This document shows, one piece after another, positions 24,150-35,438 of a DNA stretch of 64,000 nucleotides. The stretch's first letter is position 1. Every line of letters begins with the position of its first letter. The notes beneath the pieces were generated by a model. It searched no databases, had not been told where the DNA came from, and saw nothing but the letters and a program-made list of their open reading frames with translations. The translations under genes and the position numbers were made by a program. This DNA is from Anniella stebbinsi (Eukaryota; Chordata; Lepidosauria; Squamata; Anniellidae): assembly GCA_029215795.1 (NCBI GenBank), contig JARDYH010000002.1, forward strand, positions 296,143,973 through 296,207,972. The letters run 5' to 3'.

Positions 24150-24500
24150 CATTCTGATTGCGTAATGGCTTTAATTTTTGTAAACTGCCCAGAGAGCTTC
24201 AGCTATTGGTCTGCATCGTAATGCAATCAATCAATCAGTAATGCTTCCCACAGACACATTTGTCTGGCAACAACTGTATTATCAATTTAGACACCAGGTG
24301 AAAACTGTTTTGTTGTCCCAGGCTTTGGGCAAAATATAACTACTGCACAGATCATGTTTTTTATATATTAATAAGGATGATGCTGTTCTGTTTATTTTAG
24401 GTTGTGTTTTCTCCTTGTATTATGTTAATGCTTTTATGTAATCCACCATGAAGACCATTGGTGGGTAGATGGGGTATTTTAAATAAATAAAATTAGAGCA
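24150..24500 (+). mobile_element. Two L2-like LINE 3' tails
   Basis: At 24155-24235 '...taaactgcccagagagcttcagctattgg...aatcaatcaatcag' and at 24405-24495 '...taatccaccatgaag...aaataaataaaat' both match the 3' terminal consensus style of L2-type LINEs (aaccgcc..gag...aataaataaa). Both are on the + strand. Confidence 0.55.
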
Positions 24501-25235
24501 AAGAATATTAATATTGAAGGCAGTTTAACTCTTCTTTAAATTGGATTGTGCTCATAGCTGTTTATCAGCAGAAGTGGTGATAGTTTGAGACAGTGATATG
24601 TATACCTATATTACATATTGTGGCTTGGTAGGAAAATAAAATAATATTTATTAGAAAGGAAAGATGAGACTATTGGACAATTGGGACTGGAATTTAAAGA
24701 GTTGGGGAATGATACTCTGAGAATCTCATCATACTTCTCTAGTCTGTAAAAACGGTGTATAGGAAACTATCCTTTGTTTTTAAGTTTGTATGTGTCATTA
24801 ATTTTCTAGGAGTCTGACTAGATCAGCATTATGCAAGTAGTCTATGTGCCTGCCACATACTATAATAGACCATACATTAAGTCTTGATAGGAGTTCTTCC
24901 TGTTACTGTGCTCCACTAGAGCTCAGGAGTATAGAAGTGAAGCTGCTGGTCCTTCCTAGGCATGTGTGAAATGGTTAGTAGCACAGAGCCACGCCAATGG
25001 ATTATTGCCTCTTGTTGCAGAAGTCACATTACCATGGTAGAGAAGTGGATTGAGAACCCAGACAGCAACTGAGGAACTGAAGCAGGTTGAGGAGTTGTGC
25101 TAGTGAAAAGAGCAAACAATTCTTGGAATAGCCCTGTGTGATGTTTTAAGCATTACAGTTCAGCTAAAATTAGCTGAAGAACAGGTTCTATATTTTTTGC
25201 TGGGTGGGAAATTGATCTGGCTAAAGCTGCAGGTG

Positions 25236-25240
<5 letters not shown>
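24501..25240. other. Intron 1, unassigned
   Basis: No recognisable feature. Confidence 0.4.

Positions 25241-25279
<39 letters not shown>
25241..25279. repeat. (CT)n microsatellite
   Basis: Uninterrupted CT run of about 39 bases; a polypurine-polypyrimidine tract. Confidence 0.95.
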
Positions 25280-25280
<1 letters not shown>

Positions 25281-25891
25281 AAAACCCAGTTATAAATTAC
25301 GTAAAGCTTGGAAATGATTTTACATTGAATTCACAAGCTGCTTCCTGGGGATGACAATTCCTTATTGGAAGTTCCATAGTGAAAAATGTTTCAAATCCCA
25401 TTCTACCCTCTGTGATTAAACAGCAATAATATATACTGGAGCATCTTATAAGGTTAATCTGCATTTTGAATGTAGTCAAACACTAGTATCCTTGGCTATA
25501 GCAGACCACTATAGTTCTGAAGCACTGGTATATATTTTTCTTGGCTTCCTGCATCCATCAACACTGCAACAGATATGGCCTTTTGGACAGTTATCAAGCC
25601 AGCCTCATGCAAAATGCATTGCAGTAGTCACATCTTATGTGACTGGGGCATTGTACAAGTCCATACTGTGAACCTATTGCCTTGGTAATAACCATGATTA
25701 AAAATACTATGAGGAGCTGTTGGATTTATTTCCAAGACAAATTGGTTTTGAAGAAACACTATCCCATGCAAGGAGGACACATTTGTTCTGCTTCTCATCA
25801 TAAGGGCTTGTTACACAATCCTGTCATTTGATATTCTCCTGTGACATAGAAGTCAATGGAAGTACATGCATGAGACGATGATTTAAGCGAT

Positions 25892-26165
25892 ATGACACTG
25901 ACAGAGACAGTTGAAGTTAGAAAGTGTTAGGAGTGATTTTATTTTTAAAAAGTCTAGCATTATGGGAAGAATCCAACTAAAGCCTACTTAGAGTGGATCT
26001 ATTGAAATGAATTGGACTTGAATTAATCATGACAAACTTAATCCCATTTATTTCAATGGATTTACTCTAACTAGGACTTTAGTTGGATTCTACCTATAAT
26101 GCTATACTTTTCTAATGAAATAAGTCCTAATACTTTCTAATCTCAACTATCTCTATCATTGTCAT
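25892..26165. mobile_element. Full-length 274-bp foldback element (hairpin)
   Basis: The arms pair along essentially their whole length around a short loop near 26028. ATGACACTGACAGAGACAGT on the left faces the inverse of 'actatctctatcattgtcat' on the right. Inward, GAAAGTGTTAGG, TAGCATTATGGGAAGAATCC and AACTAAAGCC have matching counterparts on the other arm. The centre is the 'ttcaatgg' palindrome family. There is no ORF. I infer a MITE-type transposon; no clear flanking duplication was identified. Confidence 0.75.
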
Positions 26166-26189
26166 TTTCCTTGTGGCTAGAGATGTGAA

Positions 26190-26285
26190 GCCCCCCCCCC
26201 CAAAAAAAAAAACCCTGGAAAAATTCAGTAAAAAAACATTTTCCCCAGGACTATTTTTGTCCCCCCCCCCCCCGAAAAATTGGAA
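26190..26285. repeat. C- and A-homopolymer tracts
   Basis: A C-run plus A-run near 26192-26212 and a C run near 26261-26274. These are low complexity and prone to sequencing error. Confidence 0.8.
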
Positions 26286-26805
26286 AAATTGAACAGCTTT
26301 GGATTATGAAAAAAAAATAGAATTAAGACAAAGTATTTACATATTGTTACCCAGCTTTTACTCCCCCCCAAAAAATGATTTCTAAAAACTATGAAATAAG
26401 AACACTTCTATAGAAAAACTAGAGATGTAAAATATTTGGAAATAATGAAGCCATGGGATAATTATTTTTAATCCTCTCTGTAAGATTCCCAGCATAGTTA
26501 TTTCTTTCATTCTCTATTAATATGGTTGATCTAAAGTAAATTTTACTGATAGATATTTACGTTCAGTTTCCCAACATGTGAGTAGAATCACTAGTGTGCA
26601 TTCCTAACAGTAAATGTGCATTCTTATTCTATAGAGTCCTATGTTTTTGGTGCTGTAGCAGTCTTTTAATGTAGTTCTTATCTATTCAGACAATAATTAC
26701 AAATTTACTAAGTGAGTTTACTTTTAAAAGCTTTAAAATATAAGGATAATTTTATGAGCAAACTAAGTTATACATAAAATAACTTTAGGAACAGAAAGGC
26801 TGCTT

Positions 26806-26946
26806 AATGTTCCTAAACCTTGTGCCCTCCAGATATTTTGGACTATAGTGCCCAACATTGCTAACAATTGGCCATGCTGACTGAGGCTGATGGGAGCGGA
26901 AGACCAAAATATGTAGAGGGCACCCAGTTGGGGAAGGCAGTCTTAA
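26806..26946. mobile_element. Foldback MITE ('gccctccagat...ggactat' family)
   Basis: The left arm 'tgttcctaaaccttgtgccctccagatattttgg' inverts in the right arm 'ccaaaatatgtagagggcacccagttggggaag'. The centre reads 'caattggccatgctgactgaggctgatggg'. This is a very common reptile foldback repeat by memory. A diverged relative may start at 42497 ('ggtggggaacctctggccc'). Confidence 0.7.
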
Positions 26947-28290
26947 AGTGACTTTAGATTTGTAAAGAGCGCTAAAAATGCTTATTTTTCCATTTCCCTT
27001 CAAATTTTTATTTTTTCCTGAAAAAAAGAAACAAAACCCCCCAGTTTCCCCCCACCCCCATGGCCACAAAATTTCAGGAAATTTGGACATGTAATAGCAA
27101 ACCACAGTTTATTGTTATATCCAAATAAATCCAGTGTTTGCAGATCTAGATGTGACAGACGTTGCTCTTCTCTTCTGTAGTGTTCCAGTTCTAGTAAAAC
27201 ACAAACCTAATAGTAACTTTCATCTCTTACTGTGATGACCTTTGGCTCTATCAAATAGATCTCAAAATGACAGATCCCTTTGTATCAGGCAACCTCATAT
27301 TGCTGCATAAATCTCAAATGGTTTTTCTCTCTCAGTTCTTAGTTTTTCTGTTCACCCTGCAGTAGTCCAAATGAGTGTTATGTTCTTACTGTATTAGTTG
27401 CTTCAAGCTGCAGAAAAGAATGGAAAAGCATGGGAATGAAGTTTGAGTAGCAAGTCTGGAAGAGGCATTGTAGATAAAAGCATGTAGCAGAAGTATCCTG
27501 TGCATGTTTACTTTCTCCCAAGTAAGGGTATGTAGCTTTAAGATTTCAGTTTTAGGTCTACATCCATTGTTGCATGAATGAGCTTCTGCTTGCATGAGAG
27601 ACCTTTCTCAGACTTGTTGAGAGAAAGCATATGCATCTAGGGGTCACGAACTGGGCACTCCTGCAAGGGTGGTAGTGGAAGATTTATTTCCTGCACTGTC
27701 AGCTTTCCAGCAGAAATAATTGTTGAGCTTATGGTGGATAAAAATGGATGATATATGAAAATGCAGTTTTGACTTAAATCAGGGATGGGAAAGCTCTGAC
27801 TCACAATCTAATCTGGACTTTGTGGGCCCTTCTTTAAACCCTGTCTCTTGGAGACTATCAGGAGCTGTGTGGAGGAACACTTTTGGAAGGCTTTGGTGAA
27901 TGCATACTTTCTCCATGTATAGGTGCACCTAAGTCGGAAACAAAATTGAGCCGGCTTGGCTTCACCTGCCCGTTGGTGACACTGCAGCCCATGCCTCAGA
28001 ATACCCCCCCCCCCTTCTGGTTTTATGTAGATGTAGAAGCCTCTGGATCTTTACGCTGCAATGACTTCATCCCACAGAGCTGGATGCTGGAGAGACCCAC
28101 CAGAGGAGGGCAAAGGGTGGAAAGAAGATTCTTTCTCTCTTCTGCTTCCCAACCTTAAATCCATGATTAGTCTTGGTATTATTCCACTTGTAATGTTACA
28201 ATCACTTCCTTTCACTATCTTGTAATTGCACATTGAGCTACTAAAATAATAATAGTTCCAAAAAAGTGACTTGTACTTGTTTTTTTAATT
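26947..28290. other. 3' part of intron 1, unassigned
   Basis: Includes a C10 run near 28004-28014. Ends with a T-rich polypyrimidine tract and acceptor AG at 28291-28292. Confidence 0.5.
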
Positions 28291-28292
28291 AG

Positions 28293-28415
28293 GTTCAAGC
28301 CGTTTTTTCCATTTCAAGTTGTGCCACCTGGAGAATATATAGATCAAAGTCTAAGTGTACAGGATTCCTTGCTAACAGAAGGACGACTGAAGGTTACCTT
28401 AATAGAATGTACAAG
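28293..28415 (+). CDS. PDZD8: PDZD8-like protein, coding exon 2
   Basis: This 123-bp exon is preceded by a T-rich tract and AG acceptor (28291-28292) and followed by donor GTATGT. The first base completes the Arg codon begun in exon 1. It then reads FKPFFPFQ, a linker GEYIDQSLSVQDS, and LLTEGRLKVTLIECT, and ends two bases into the next Arg codon. FKPFFP and LTEGRLKVTL are hallmarks of the segment that follows the SMP domain in PDZD8. The middle linker is poorly conserved. No ORF caller would find it because it is too short. Confidence 0.9.
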
Positions 28416-28824
28416 GTATGTCCTTGGTATAATCTGAACCTCTGGTTTCATTGTGTCTCATAAATTCAAGCCCTTGAGTTGAACTGGATTGTGGATTTGG
28501 GTTATAGCTCTTAAAAGTAAGTTAAACATTTTGCTAACCATTACACACAAATAAAACAAGTTCTTAAATTTGTTTTCCTTTCCATTTGTCTGCTTGTCTT
28601 GTAGCGGATGCATAATCTTACTCGCCTTATTCCAAAGTTCCTTGTGAGCTGCTGATAACGGCTAATATTAGCACATTTTCTTCTTACTAATGTTGCATCA
28701 TTTCAAATTACCATGGAAAACAAGAATAACCTTTTCATTTTGTTAATCTTCTAAATAGATTTGGAATTATCAATGGCGTACATAGAATATGAATGTAGAA
28801 GTGATTAATTTCAGGTATTAATAC

Positions 28825-28895
28825 TGAAATCCTGTGCATGTTTACTTGGAAGTGAGTCCTGCTGTATTCAAATTTGTATAGAAACACTGCTCAAA
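28825..28895. repeat. Diverged foldback fragment
   Basis: The 'aatcctgtgcatgtttacttggaagtgagtcc' phrase matches one arm of the short foldback family at 12839 ('cagttctgtacttgcttac...agtccc'). The second arm is not clear. Confidence 0.45.
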
Positions 28896-29830
28896 CACGT
28901 TTAGCAACAAACATGAATGTTCTCCAAAGCTTCACGGAGGACATTTTTTCACTTTGGAATGGCACCTCCCATTGTACCATGTAGATATCTTTCTACATGG
29001 TCCAGTGAGTTGATTTGTTGTTTCTTCAGGTGGAGGAGCCATCCTGCCCTCCCAGACTGGCTCTGTCCAACGAGCCATGTGGTCGAGTCGAGCTGGTGCT
29101 CCGAACAGCCCAGCTTTTTAGTTGCTTTAGGCCAAGTTTTTCCTTTCCTTTTGCTTTTGCTTTTATTTTTTAGGAAGCTAGTTGTTCCTCCTCACCTCTC
29201 CTTAGCAGGGATACAACTTCACATAGATTCCCGAGGGGTAGGCTCACAAGCAGCCAACCTTCATTCAGCTTGAAATCCAGCTGCTAAAGCACATACTTAT
29301 GCTGCACCCCCTGCTTTTCCAAGGCCTTTTTCACTGAAGCTTCAGAACAAACAACAGCTGTGGCAGCCAGGAGGACAGCCAACCGTGCTCCACTCAGAGA
29401 ATACCGAGCCTCAATTGCCCCACCACCCTTCTCAATCATGGCGAAAGAAGCACCAGTCCTAGATTGGAGTTGGAAGCCTCAGCTGGAGGCTGAGTGGGTA
29501 TAGATCGGCTGGATGATTAGGGTGTGAATTCCTTGTTGCAGGCCCACCCCCAGTGCCAGACCTTGCAGGGGAAGGGGCCATGGCTCAGTTCTGGTTTCAG
29601 AACCTGGTTTCCCTGAAGGTTTCAAAGGCCCTACCAACCAGGAGGAGGGATCTTCCTTGGCTTCTCTTTCTCCCCATAAAAAGAAGAGAAAGAACAAGAA
29701 GCTCTATAGACCTATGCGGAGGTCTTCCCATAGACACAAATGCAATTGTATATCCATCTACCCCTCCTTCTCTAGATCCGAGAAGGATTCCCCTTTGACA
29801 TCCATCTCAAGGGGTTCAGCTAGCCCTACC

Positions 29831-29855
29831 CCCTCCTCCTCCTCCTCCTCCTCCT
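29831..29855. repeat. (CCT)n microsatellite
   Basis: Eight CTC/CCT units within the 5' part of the DIRS-like remnant region. Confidence 0.85.
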
Positions 29856-29899
29856 GCTCCGTTAACATGGCAGGGAAGAGAAATAGGCTCGAGAAGGTA

Positions 29900-32350
29900 A
29901 CAAGCCCACTTAAGAACTTTGAATAGGAGAAGCAATAGTGAAAGGCTTAAACTCTCTTCTATTGAGAATGTCTGACTCAGAAAACAGTGGCAAAGATGAA
30001 GGGCAGCGCTCTGAGGAGGAGCTCGAGCCTTTCAATTCAAAGAGCAAACTCTTTAATCCAGAACTGTTCCCAGCAGTGCTGATCAGGGCATCTAGGAGAC
30101 TCCAGCTTTCTGGGGACACTACTGTGCCCTCTGAGACCACAGGTACCTCTGTGCAAAAAGGAGATAGGTCTGCTTTCCCTCAGACCTCTACAAAGCCTAT
30201 GATGGTCTCTCTACTCCAATCTTTTGAGGAGGCCTGGAAAGCAGAGTGGGCTAACCCTGCCATACCCAAGTCAGTCCATATTCTGGCAGATAAACTGTAC
30301 TCCCTTCCAAGCAAGGCTATGGATTTGCGTAGATCCCTGTGGTAGATGCTTCAGTTGCAGTACTCACTTTCTGTGCAGCAATTCCTGCTGATGGGGAAAG
30401 AGGACCTAAAGATCCATGTGATAAATGTGTGAAGGCAATGCTCCGCTGGAAGTTAGAATCCTCTGCTGCAGCCTTCAGGGCATCAGCTACCAATTCCTTT
30501 TTCTCGAGAGCAGTTTATCTATGGACGGAGCAGATGGCAGGGCCATTGTCCACACCAAAACCAGGATGGTCTCAAGAAAATTGCACATACATATGCTCTC
30601 CTTGCAATTCAATGCTAGAGCCATAGCATCCAGTTTCCCGACCAGAAGGAACATTTGACTATGTCATTGGGATGCAGACCTTGGTTCACAATCCAGGCTT
30701 GGTAATTCTGCCTTCAAAGGAACAAAAGATTTTGGCAGTCTGCTGGAGGTAGTGTCTTGTCGACCAAGAAAAATGTCTTGTCGACCAAGAAAAAGGAGTT
30801 CTGAAAGTCCAGGCAGCAGTCTTTATTTCGAGCTAATAAGGCCACACAAAAAAACGGTTCCTCAGCTGGTTTCAAGAATGAATGGAACTAGAACCTCAGG
30901 GAAAAGTCAGTCCAGCTATCCTTCCTCCACCATTAAGGATGAGAAGAAACACCAATCTTCCTCATGCCAACAGACTTCCACCTTCTGTTCATCCCTCTTG
31001 TGCAGCCATGTCCTGGTAAGGACGGACCATACTACAACAAAAGCTTGCATCAACAAACCGAGAGGGATGAAATCCTCAATGTTGAACAAATTGGCCCAGA
31101 AACTCCTAATGTGGGCAGAGGCCTCCCTCAAGTCCATGTCAGCAGAACTTCTAGCAGGAGTGGCCATTCTTACAGCAGATTGGTTGAGTCGGATGTCTCT
31201 CAAGGAATCCACATGAGCACTCAAAGCTCAAATTTTTCAGATCCTGACCAGAAGGCTTGGAAAACCATCAATTAATCTGTTTGCCATGCCTCACAATGCA
31301 CAGGTTCCCACATTCTTCTCAAGTTTCCCATATTGTGCAGCAGCAGGCACAGACGCTCTTGTGATACTGTGAACAGAAGGGCTACTGTACGCCTTTTTCC
31401 CAATAGCATTTCTTCCCAAAGTTATAGCAAAATTGGGAAAACTTCAGCAGAAGTCTTCCTGGTGGTTCCATATTGGCCCAGGCACCCATGGTTTCCAGAA
31501 CTGATAAACATGTTGATCTAGGATCCATGGTGACTGCTCAGCAGGAAAAATCTGCTTCTCCAGGGTCCTGTGCTATACCCTCATCCAGACCTCTTCCAAC
31601 TAACAGCCTGGAGGCTGAAAGGCAGTGGTTATTGAACCTAGGGTAGCAGAAGACTGTTCTTAAGACCCTTCTGTCTGCCAGATGAAGTTCCACTATTAGG
31701 GTCTATTGTACCACTTGGCAGGCTTTTTTGATTTGGTGTCAACAGAATGATAGGTCTCTGGCAGCTGGAAGTGTACAAGACATGTTGGGTTTTCTCCAGG
31801 CAGGGCTGGATAAGGGTCTGAGTACGAGTACAATTAAGAGACAAGCAGCTGCACTTAGCAGTGTGCTGTGATGCGAAAGGAGTCCTCCCATTTCATCTCA
31901 GTTGCATCTTAAAAAGTTCTTAAAAGGCTCGTTCCTACCTGGAACCTGAACTGGGTTCTTATGGCACTGATGGGTAGTCCATTCGGATCCTTGTCCATGT
32001 GTTCTTTTAAGTAGGTCACTTTTAAAACAGTATTTTTAGTGGCTATAACTTTATCAATGAGAGTTTCAGAGTTAAGAGCCTTCTTGGCTAATCCACAGTT
32101 GTGTATTTTTCATATTGATAAGGTGGCACTTCGTACTGAGTCTTCATCCCCAAGATTAGTTCTGCTTTCTATAGATCCAAGGAAATTTCTCTTTTATCAT
32201 TCTGTCCTAAGCCAGTACATCCAAAGGAACAGAGCTGGCATAACTAAGGTGTGAGAAGAGCACTGAGGTTCTATTTAGATAAGACCGCTGCCCACGGGGT
32301 TTCTAGTTCATTGTTAATTTATTTGACTCCAAGACCTTGGAGGTTAATGG
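29900..32350 (+). pseudogene. DIRS-type tyrosine-recombinase retroelement remnant in intron 2
   Basis: Three blocks occur in the order expected of DIRS-like elements. A gag-like region spans 29938-30950 (SFEEAWKAEWANPAIPKSV...LADKLYSLP, then a VDASVAVLT segment). An RNase H-like region spans 31015-31240 (VRTDHTTTKACINKPRG, LLMWAEASLKSMSAELLAGV, ADWLSRMSL). It is followed by a conserved tail (INLFAMPHNAQVPTFFS...AGTDAL, LLYAFFPIAFLPKV, PGTHGFQN). A tyrosine-recombinase part spans 31900-32300 (VAITLSMRVSELRAF, carrying the usual RVSEL arginine). The reverse transcriptase core with its YxDD-type motif is missing between the gag and RNase H blocks. Stops and frame shifts break every part. Element termini (split repeats) were not identified. 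Confidence 0.8.
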
Positions 32351-32405
32351 GTCAAAATCTTCAATTTTTAGATGGTTAAAAGAATACATTGTGCTGGTGC
32401 TCCTG

Positions 32406-32424
32406 GGGGGGGGGGGGGGGGGAG
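32406..32424. repeat. G homopolymer
   Basis: Nineteen or so consecutive G residues just after the DIRS-like remnant; likely length-variable and error-prone. Confidence 0.9.
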
Positions 32425-32889
32425 GGATGTCACTGCTAATTTTGAATTGAATTTTTCCAGAAAACCAATATCACTGCCCATAGGTGGAAAGTGAATATGA
32501 CTGCTTGAAGAATAGTTACAGTTAAACTTTATAAAGAAAAACACTACTCAGTGCCAACATGTTTCAATTAGAACTATAAACTCCAATAGACTTTATGCAC
32601 AAAAGAAGGCAGACTACATGGTACAGAAGACCAGCAAGAGTTCCTTCATGTTTTATACGTGCCCCCTCCTCCTATCTTATGTAGCAGTCACAATAATGAA
32701 AGATTCTAGTCAAGCTGTTAAATAGCAAAGAAGAGAGCTGAATCCAGAGACTGTCTCTACCTATAAAGCGGAAAGTATGTGGGTTTCATGTATGTCTGGA
32801 AATGTTTACCTACTTCCAGATGAGTTAGAAACTTGAAATTTGACACGATGATAGGTCTGGCTGTACAATGTACCAGAAAAATCTAAAAA

Positions 32890-34520
32890 CATGAATTTTG
32901 GGGTTTCCAGTATTCTTTAAAGAATTTAATAAAAAAAAACTAGGTTTATGCCTACAGCTCCCAGCATGCCTTAGGCAGAACTCCCAGCATGCCTTGGGTG
33001 GGAGGCCAGACTTACCAGCCTCTGGCGGCCATTGTGAGTGCAAGGATGGGTGGCTGCTGCAATCCTTTCACAACCCAGACTCCTAAGGTCAGTCTCGAGT
33101 AGTCAATCCAATTCCACATAAAAGGAAACAACCCACATAAATGGGCTACGTCTACTTGTGGTGCCTCCCCCCACCTGGTATGCGTACTTTTAAAATCATA
33201 ACTACATACGACAGCATGACTTTGAGAGGCCAAACTCTGAACATGCTCAAAGGCATCTCATCATGATTACTGTTTTCTGAGAATCTGGGGGAAGTGCATG
33301 TGCAGCCTTCACCCTTAAGAGAAAGGGAGGGGAAGCACTCTGTGCATGACCAGAAACAGGTCCAATGAAGGGGGCAAATGCCCAGCCCGACCCTGGCCCT
33401 TCAGTAAAGGCTCCTGATGGAGTACCTGGTGGACTAGAAGCATGGCTGAAACAATCCCAACAGGAATTGGCCAGAGCTGGGCTTGTCCACTGACAGCCGC
33501 TTACCTCCCCTCCTCAGTGATGCTACTCCTCGATGCTCTGTCGATGAGCAGCATCAGCAAGGAGAGGAGGGAAGCACTTTTCAGAGGACTTGGGCACCTG
33601 TGGGCCATGAAAGGCATGCTGAGAGGTGTAGTACTGGCATGTAGAGTTGCTAATTTTAAATAAAGCATGGGTTAGTAAGCCTGGTCACTATGTGCAAGCC
33701 AGGTCCCTATCTCTCAATCCTAACCCACTGACTATCTTTGTTCTCCTTCTACCTGATTTTCTCTGCCACTAGCCCCACCCACCAGCTATCAGTCATTCCT
33801 CCGTTCTCACTTCTGTTTCAATGGTATAATCAGGCTTTTACATAAAAATCATAAACTTTATTCAGTAATTCTTGCATTTGTCTTGGAATGTTGTGGTTTA
33901 TTTATGACAAAAAAAAAAAAGTAGCATAAAAATTCTCATCAATTTAAAAGGCCTTGAGGGAAAAATATTCACTTGGCAGTATCTAGGCCAGCATGCCTGG
34001 GAAAAAGAAATCCATAAGCAGGGTGTCACAACTAATAAGGCACGCTCTCCAGTTGTCTCCTACCACACCTCAGATGGTGTTCAAAGACTAACACATTATT
34101 CAGGGATTTAGGCTTATGCCTACAACTCCCAGCATTCTTTGGGCAGGAGGGAAGCCTTATTAGGCTTTGGCAGCCATCATCAGGTATTGGCTTGCCCTCC
34201 TGGGCCTGAAGGGAGAGCGCCTGGGGCCAGCTGCCTCAGTTGCTAGGCCTCATCAAGAGCAGGTGGAAAGGAGGCTGCAGCTCTGGTCCCATTGCCAAAG
34301 GCAACCAACTAACAGTCAGTAAGCAGGCTGGCTCCCTCACGGCCTATCTACGGGACCGATTGAACAGTGCAGTGTGGACTGGCTCAGCCAGACTTCACTT
34401 CCCGTGAGTCTCAGCAGAAGGACTCCCATCGGGCAAGTCAGGCACCATGGTGAAAGGCATGCTGGGAGTTGTAGTTTTCATTTTCTGTGGGGACAAGGAA
34501 AATCATGGTGGCGGCTTTAA
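32890..34520. repeat. Foldback-type repeats with 'ctcccagcatgcctt' arms
   Basis: The phrase 'gcctacagctcccagcatgcctt' (32950) recurs as 'gcctacaactcccagcattctt' (34118). Inverse forms 'aaaggcatgctgagaggtgtagtact' (33609) and 'aaaggcatgctgggagttgtagtttt' (34456) lie to the right of each. Two adjacent composite elements of about 0.7 and 0.4 kb are therefore bounded by inverted arms. The interior has no coding signal. Family not recognised. Confidence 0.55.
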
Positions 34521-34539
34521 GGCAACCCTGGCCGTGCGT

Positions 34540-34770
34540 CAGGGGAGAGAGAGAAAGAAAGAGAGAAAGAAAAGAAACAAATTTAATTCGTTTTAAAGTT
34601 ACCTCACAGACCTAGCATCAGCCTACCTTGCAAGGTTGTCGTGAGGGTGAGAGAGGAAAAAAAGAAACATGTAATTTGATTAAAAGTTAACTCACAGGCT
34701 TAGCTCTGGCCTACTACTTTAAGATGATTACCTCACAGACATATATATTAGAGGGCCTGAGCAATGCTGG
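34540..34770. repeat. GA-rich tract and duplicated SINE-like 3' pieces
   Basis: A GAGAGAAAGAAA tract (about 34540-34578) is followed by 'acctcacagacctagc...aaggttgtcgtgagggtgag', which resembles the 3' part of MIR/CORE-type SINEs ('cctcacagggttgt(c/t)gtgagg'). The 'ctcacaggcttagctctggcctac' and 'acctcacagac' phrases repeat it downstream. Confidence 0.5.
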
Positions 34771-34903
34771 GTATATCAGCAAGTTTTAATATAAAATGCA
34801 GAATCCTTACAGAAATTTGTGCAACCCTAACAAGTCTCCAGATTAGATTAATTGGTTTAAATTCCCTTTATTAAAAAGGTAGTCATGACTAATTGGGCAG
34901 CAG

Positions 34904-34940
34904 ACTATCTATCTATCTGTCTGTCTGTCTGTCTGTCTGT
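34904..34940. repeat. (CTAT)n(CTGT)n tetranucleotide microsatellite
   Basis: Compound tetranucleotide repeat within intron 2, about 400 bp before exon 3. Confidence 0.95.
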
Positions 34941-35335
34941 ATTTAAATACATGTCTCTTATGGTGATGCCTGCTGTGCATGTCAAAACAAGGAAATATGC
35001 TTTTATTTTTCTTCAGAACTATGCCAATAATAACAACTATCAGCTAATCTTGTCACTATGTTGCAATAGTGCAAGATTATGGTTGCTGTCTGAGAAAGCA
35101 GGAAACTCTAGATCTGAACACATTCAATCACTTCCTTTCCCACTAGAGGGTGCCAGTGCCATATTCAACTTCTAATGTTATATGCTGCCTTTGAATTGTA
35201 GAAATATGTTGGCATAGCTGTGCAGCTGAATTAATATTAGCAAATTCTATTAAAGTTACTGTACTAAACAAATTATAAATAATGGTCTCTTAAAATGATT
35301 GAATATGTGCTTGTTTTAATGCTTTTGTATTTCAG

Positions 35336-35438
35336 ATTACTTATTTTTGGATCCTATGAGAGGGAAGTAACTATTCATTGCACATTTGAATTGGATGACA
35401 AAGTGTGGGAAGAAAAACAACGAACTACTATTAAGATG
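35336..35438 (+). CDS. PDZD8: PDZD8-like protein, coding exon 3
   Basis: This 103-bp exon lies between acceptor TATTTCAG (ending 35335) and donor G|GTAAAT (35439). The first base completes the Arg codon left open by exon 2. It then reads LLIFGSYEREVTIHCTFEL and VWEEKQRTTIKM and ends in phase 0. The LLIFGSY...HCT.EL...VWEEKQR pattern matches the region of PDZD8 just before the PDZ domain. Together with exons 1 and 2 this gives 362 continuous codons without a stop. The following PDZ-coding exon was not found in the remaining 28.5 kb, so the gene model is partial at its 3' end. Confidence 0.9.
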
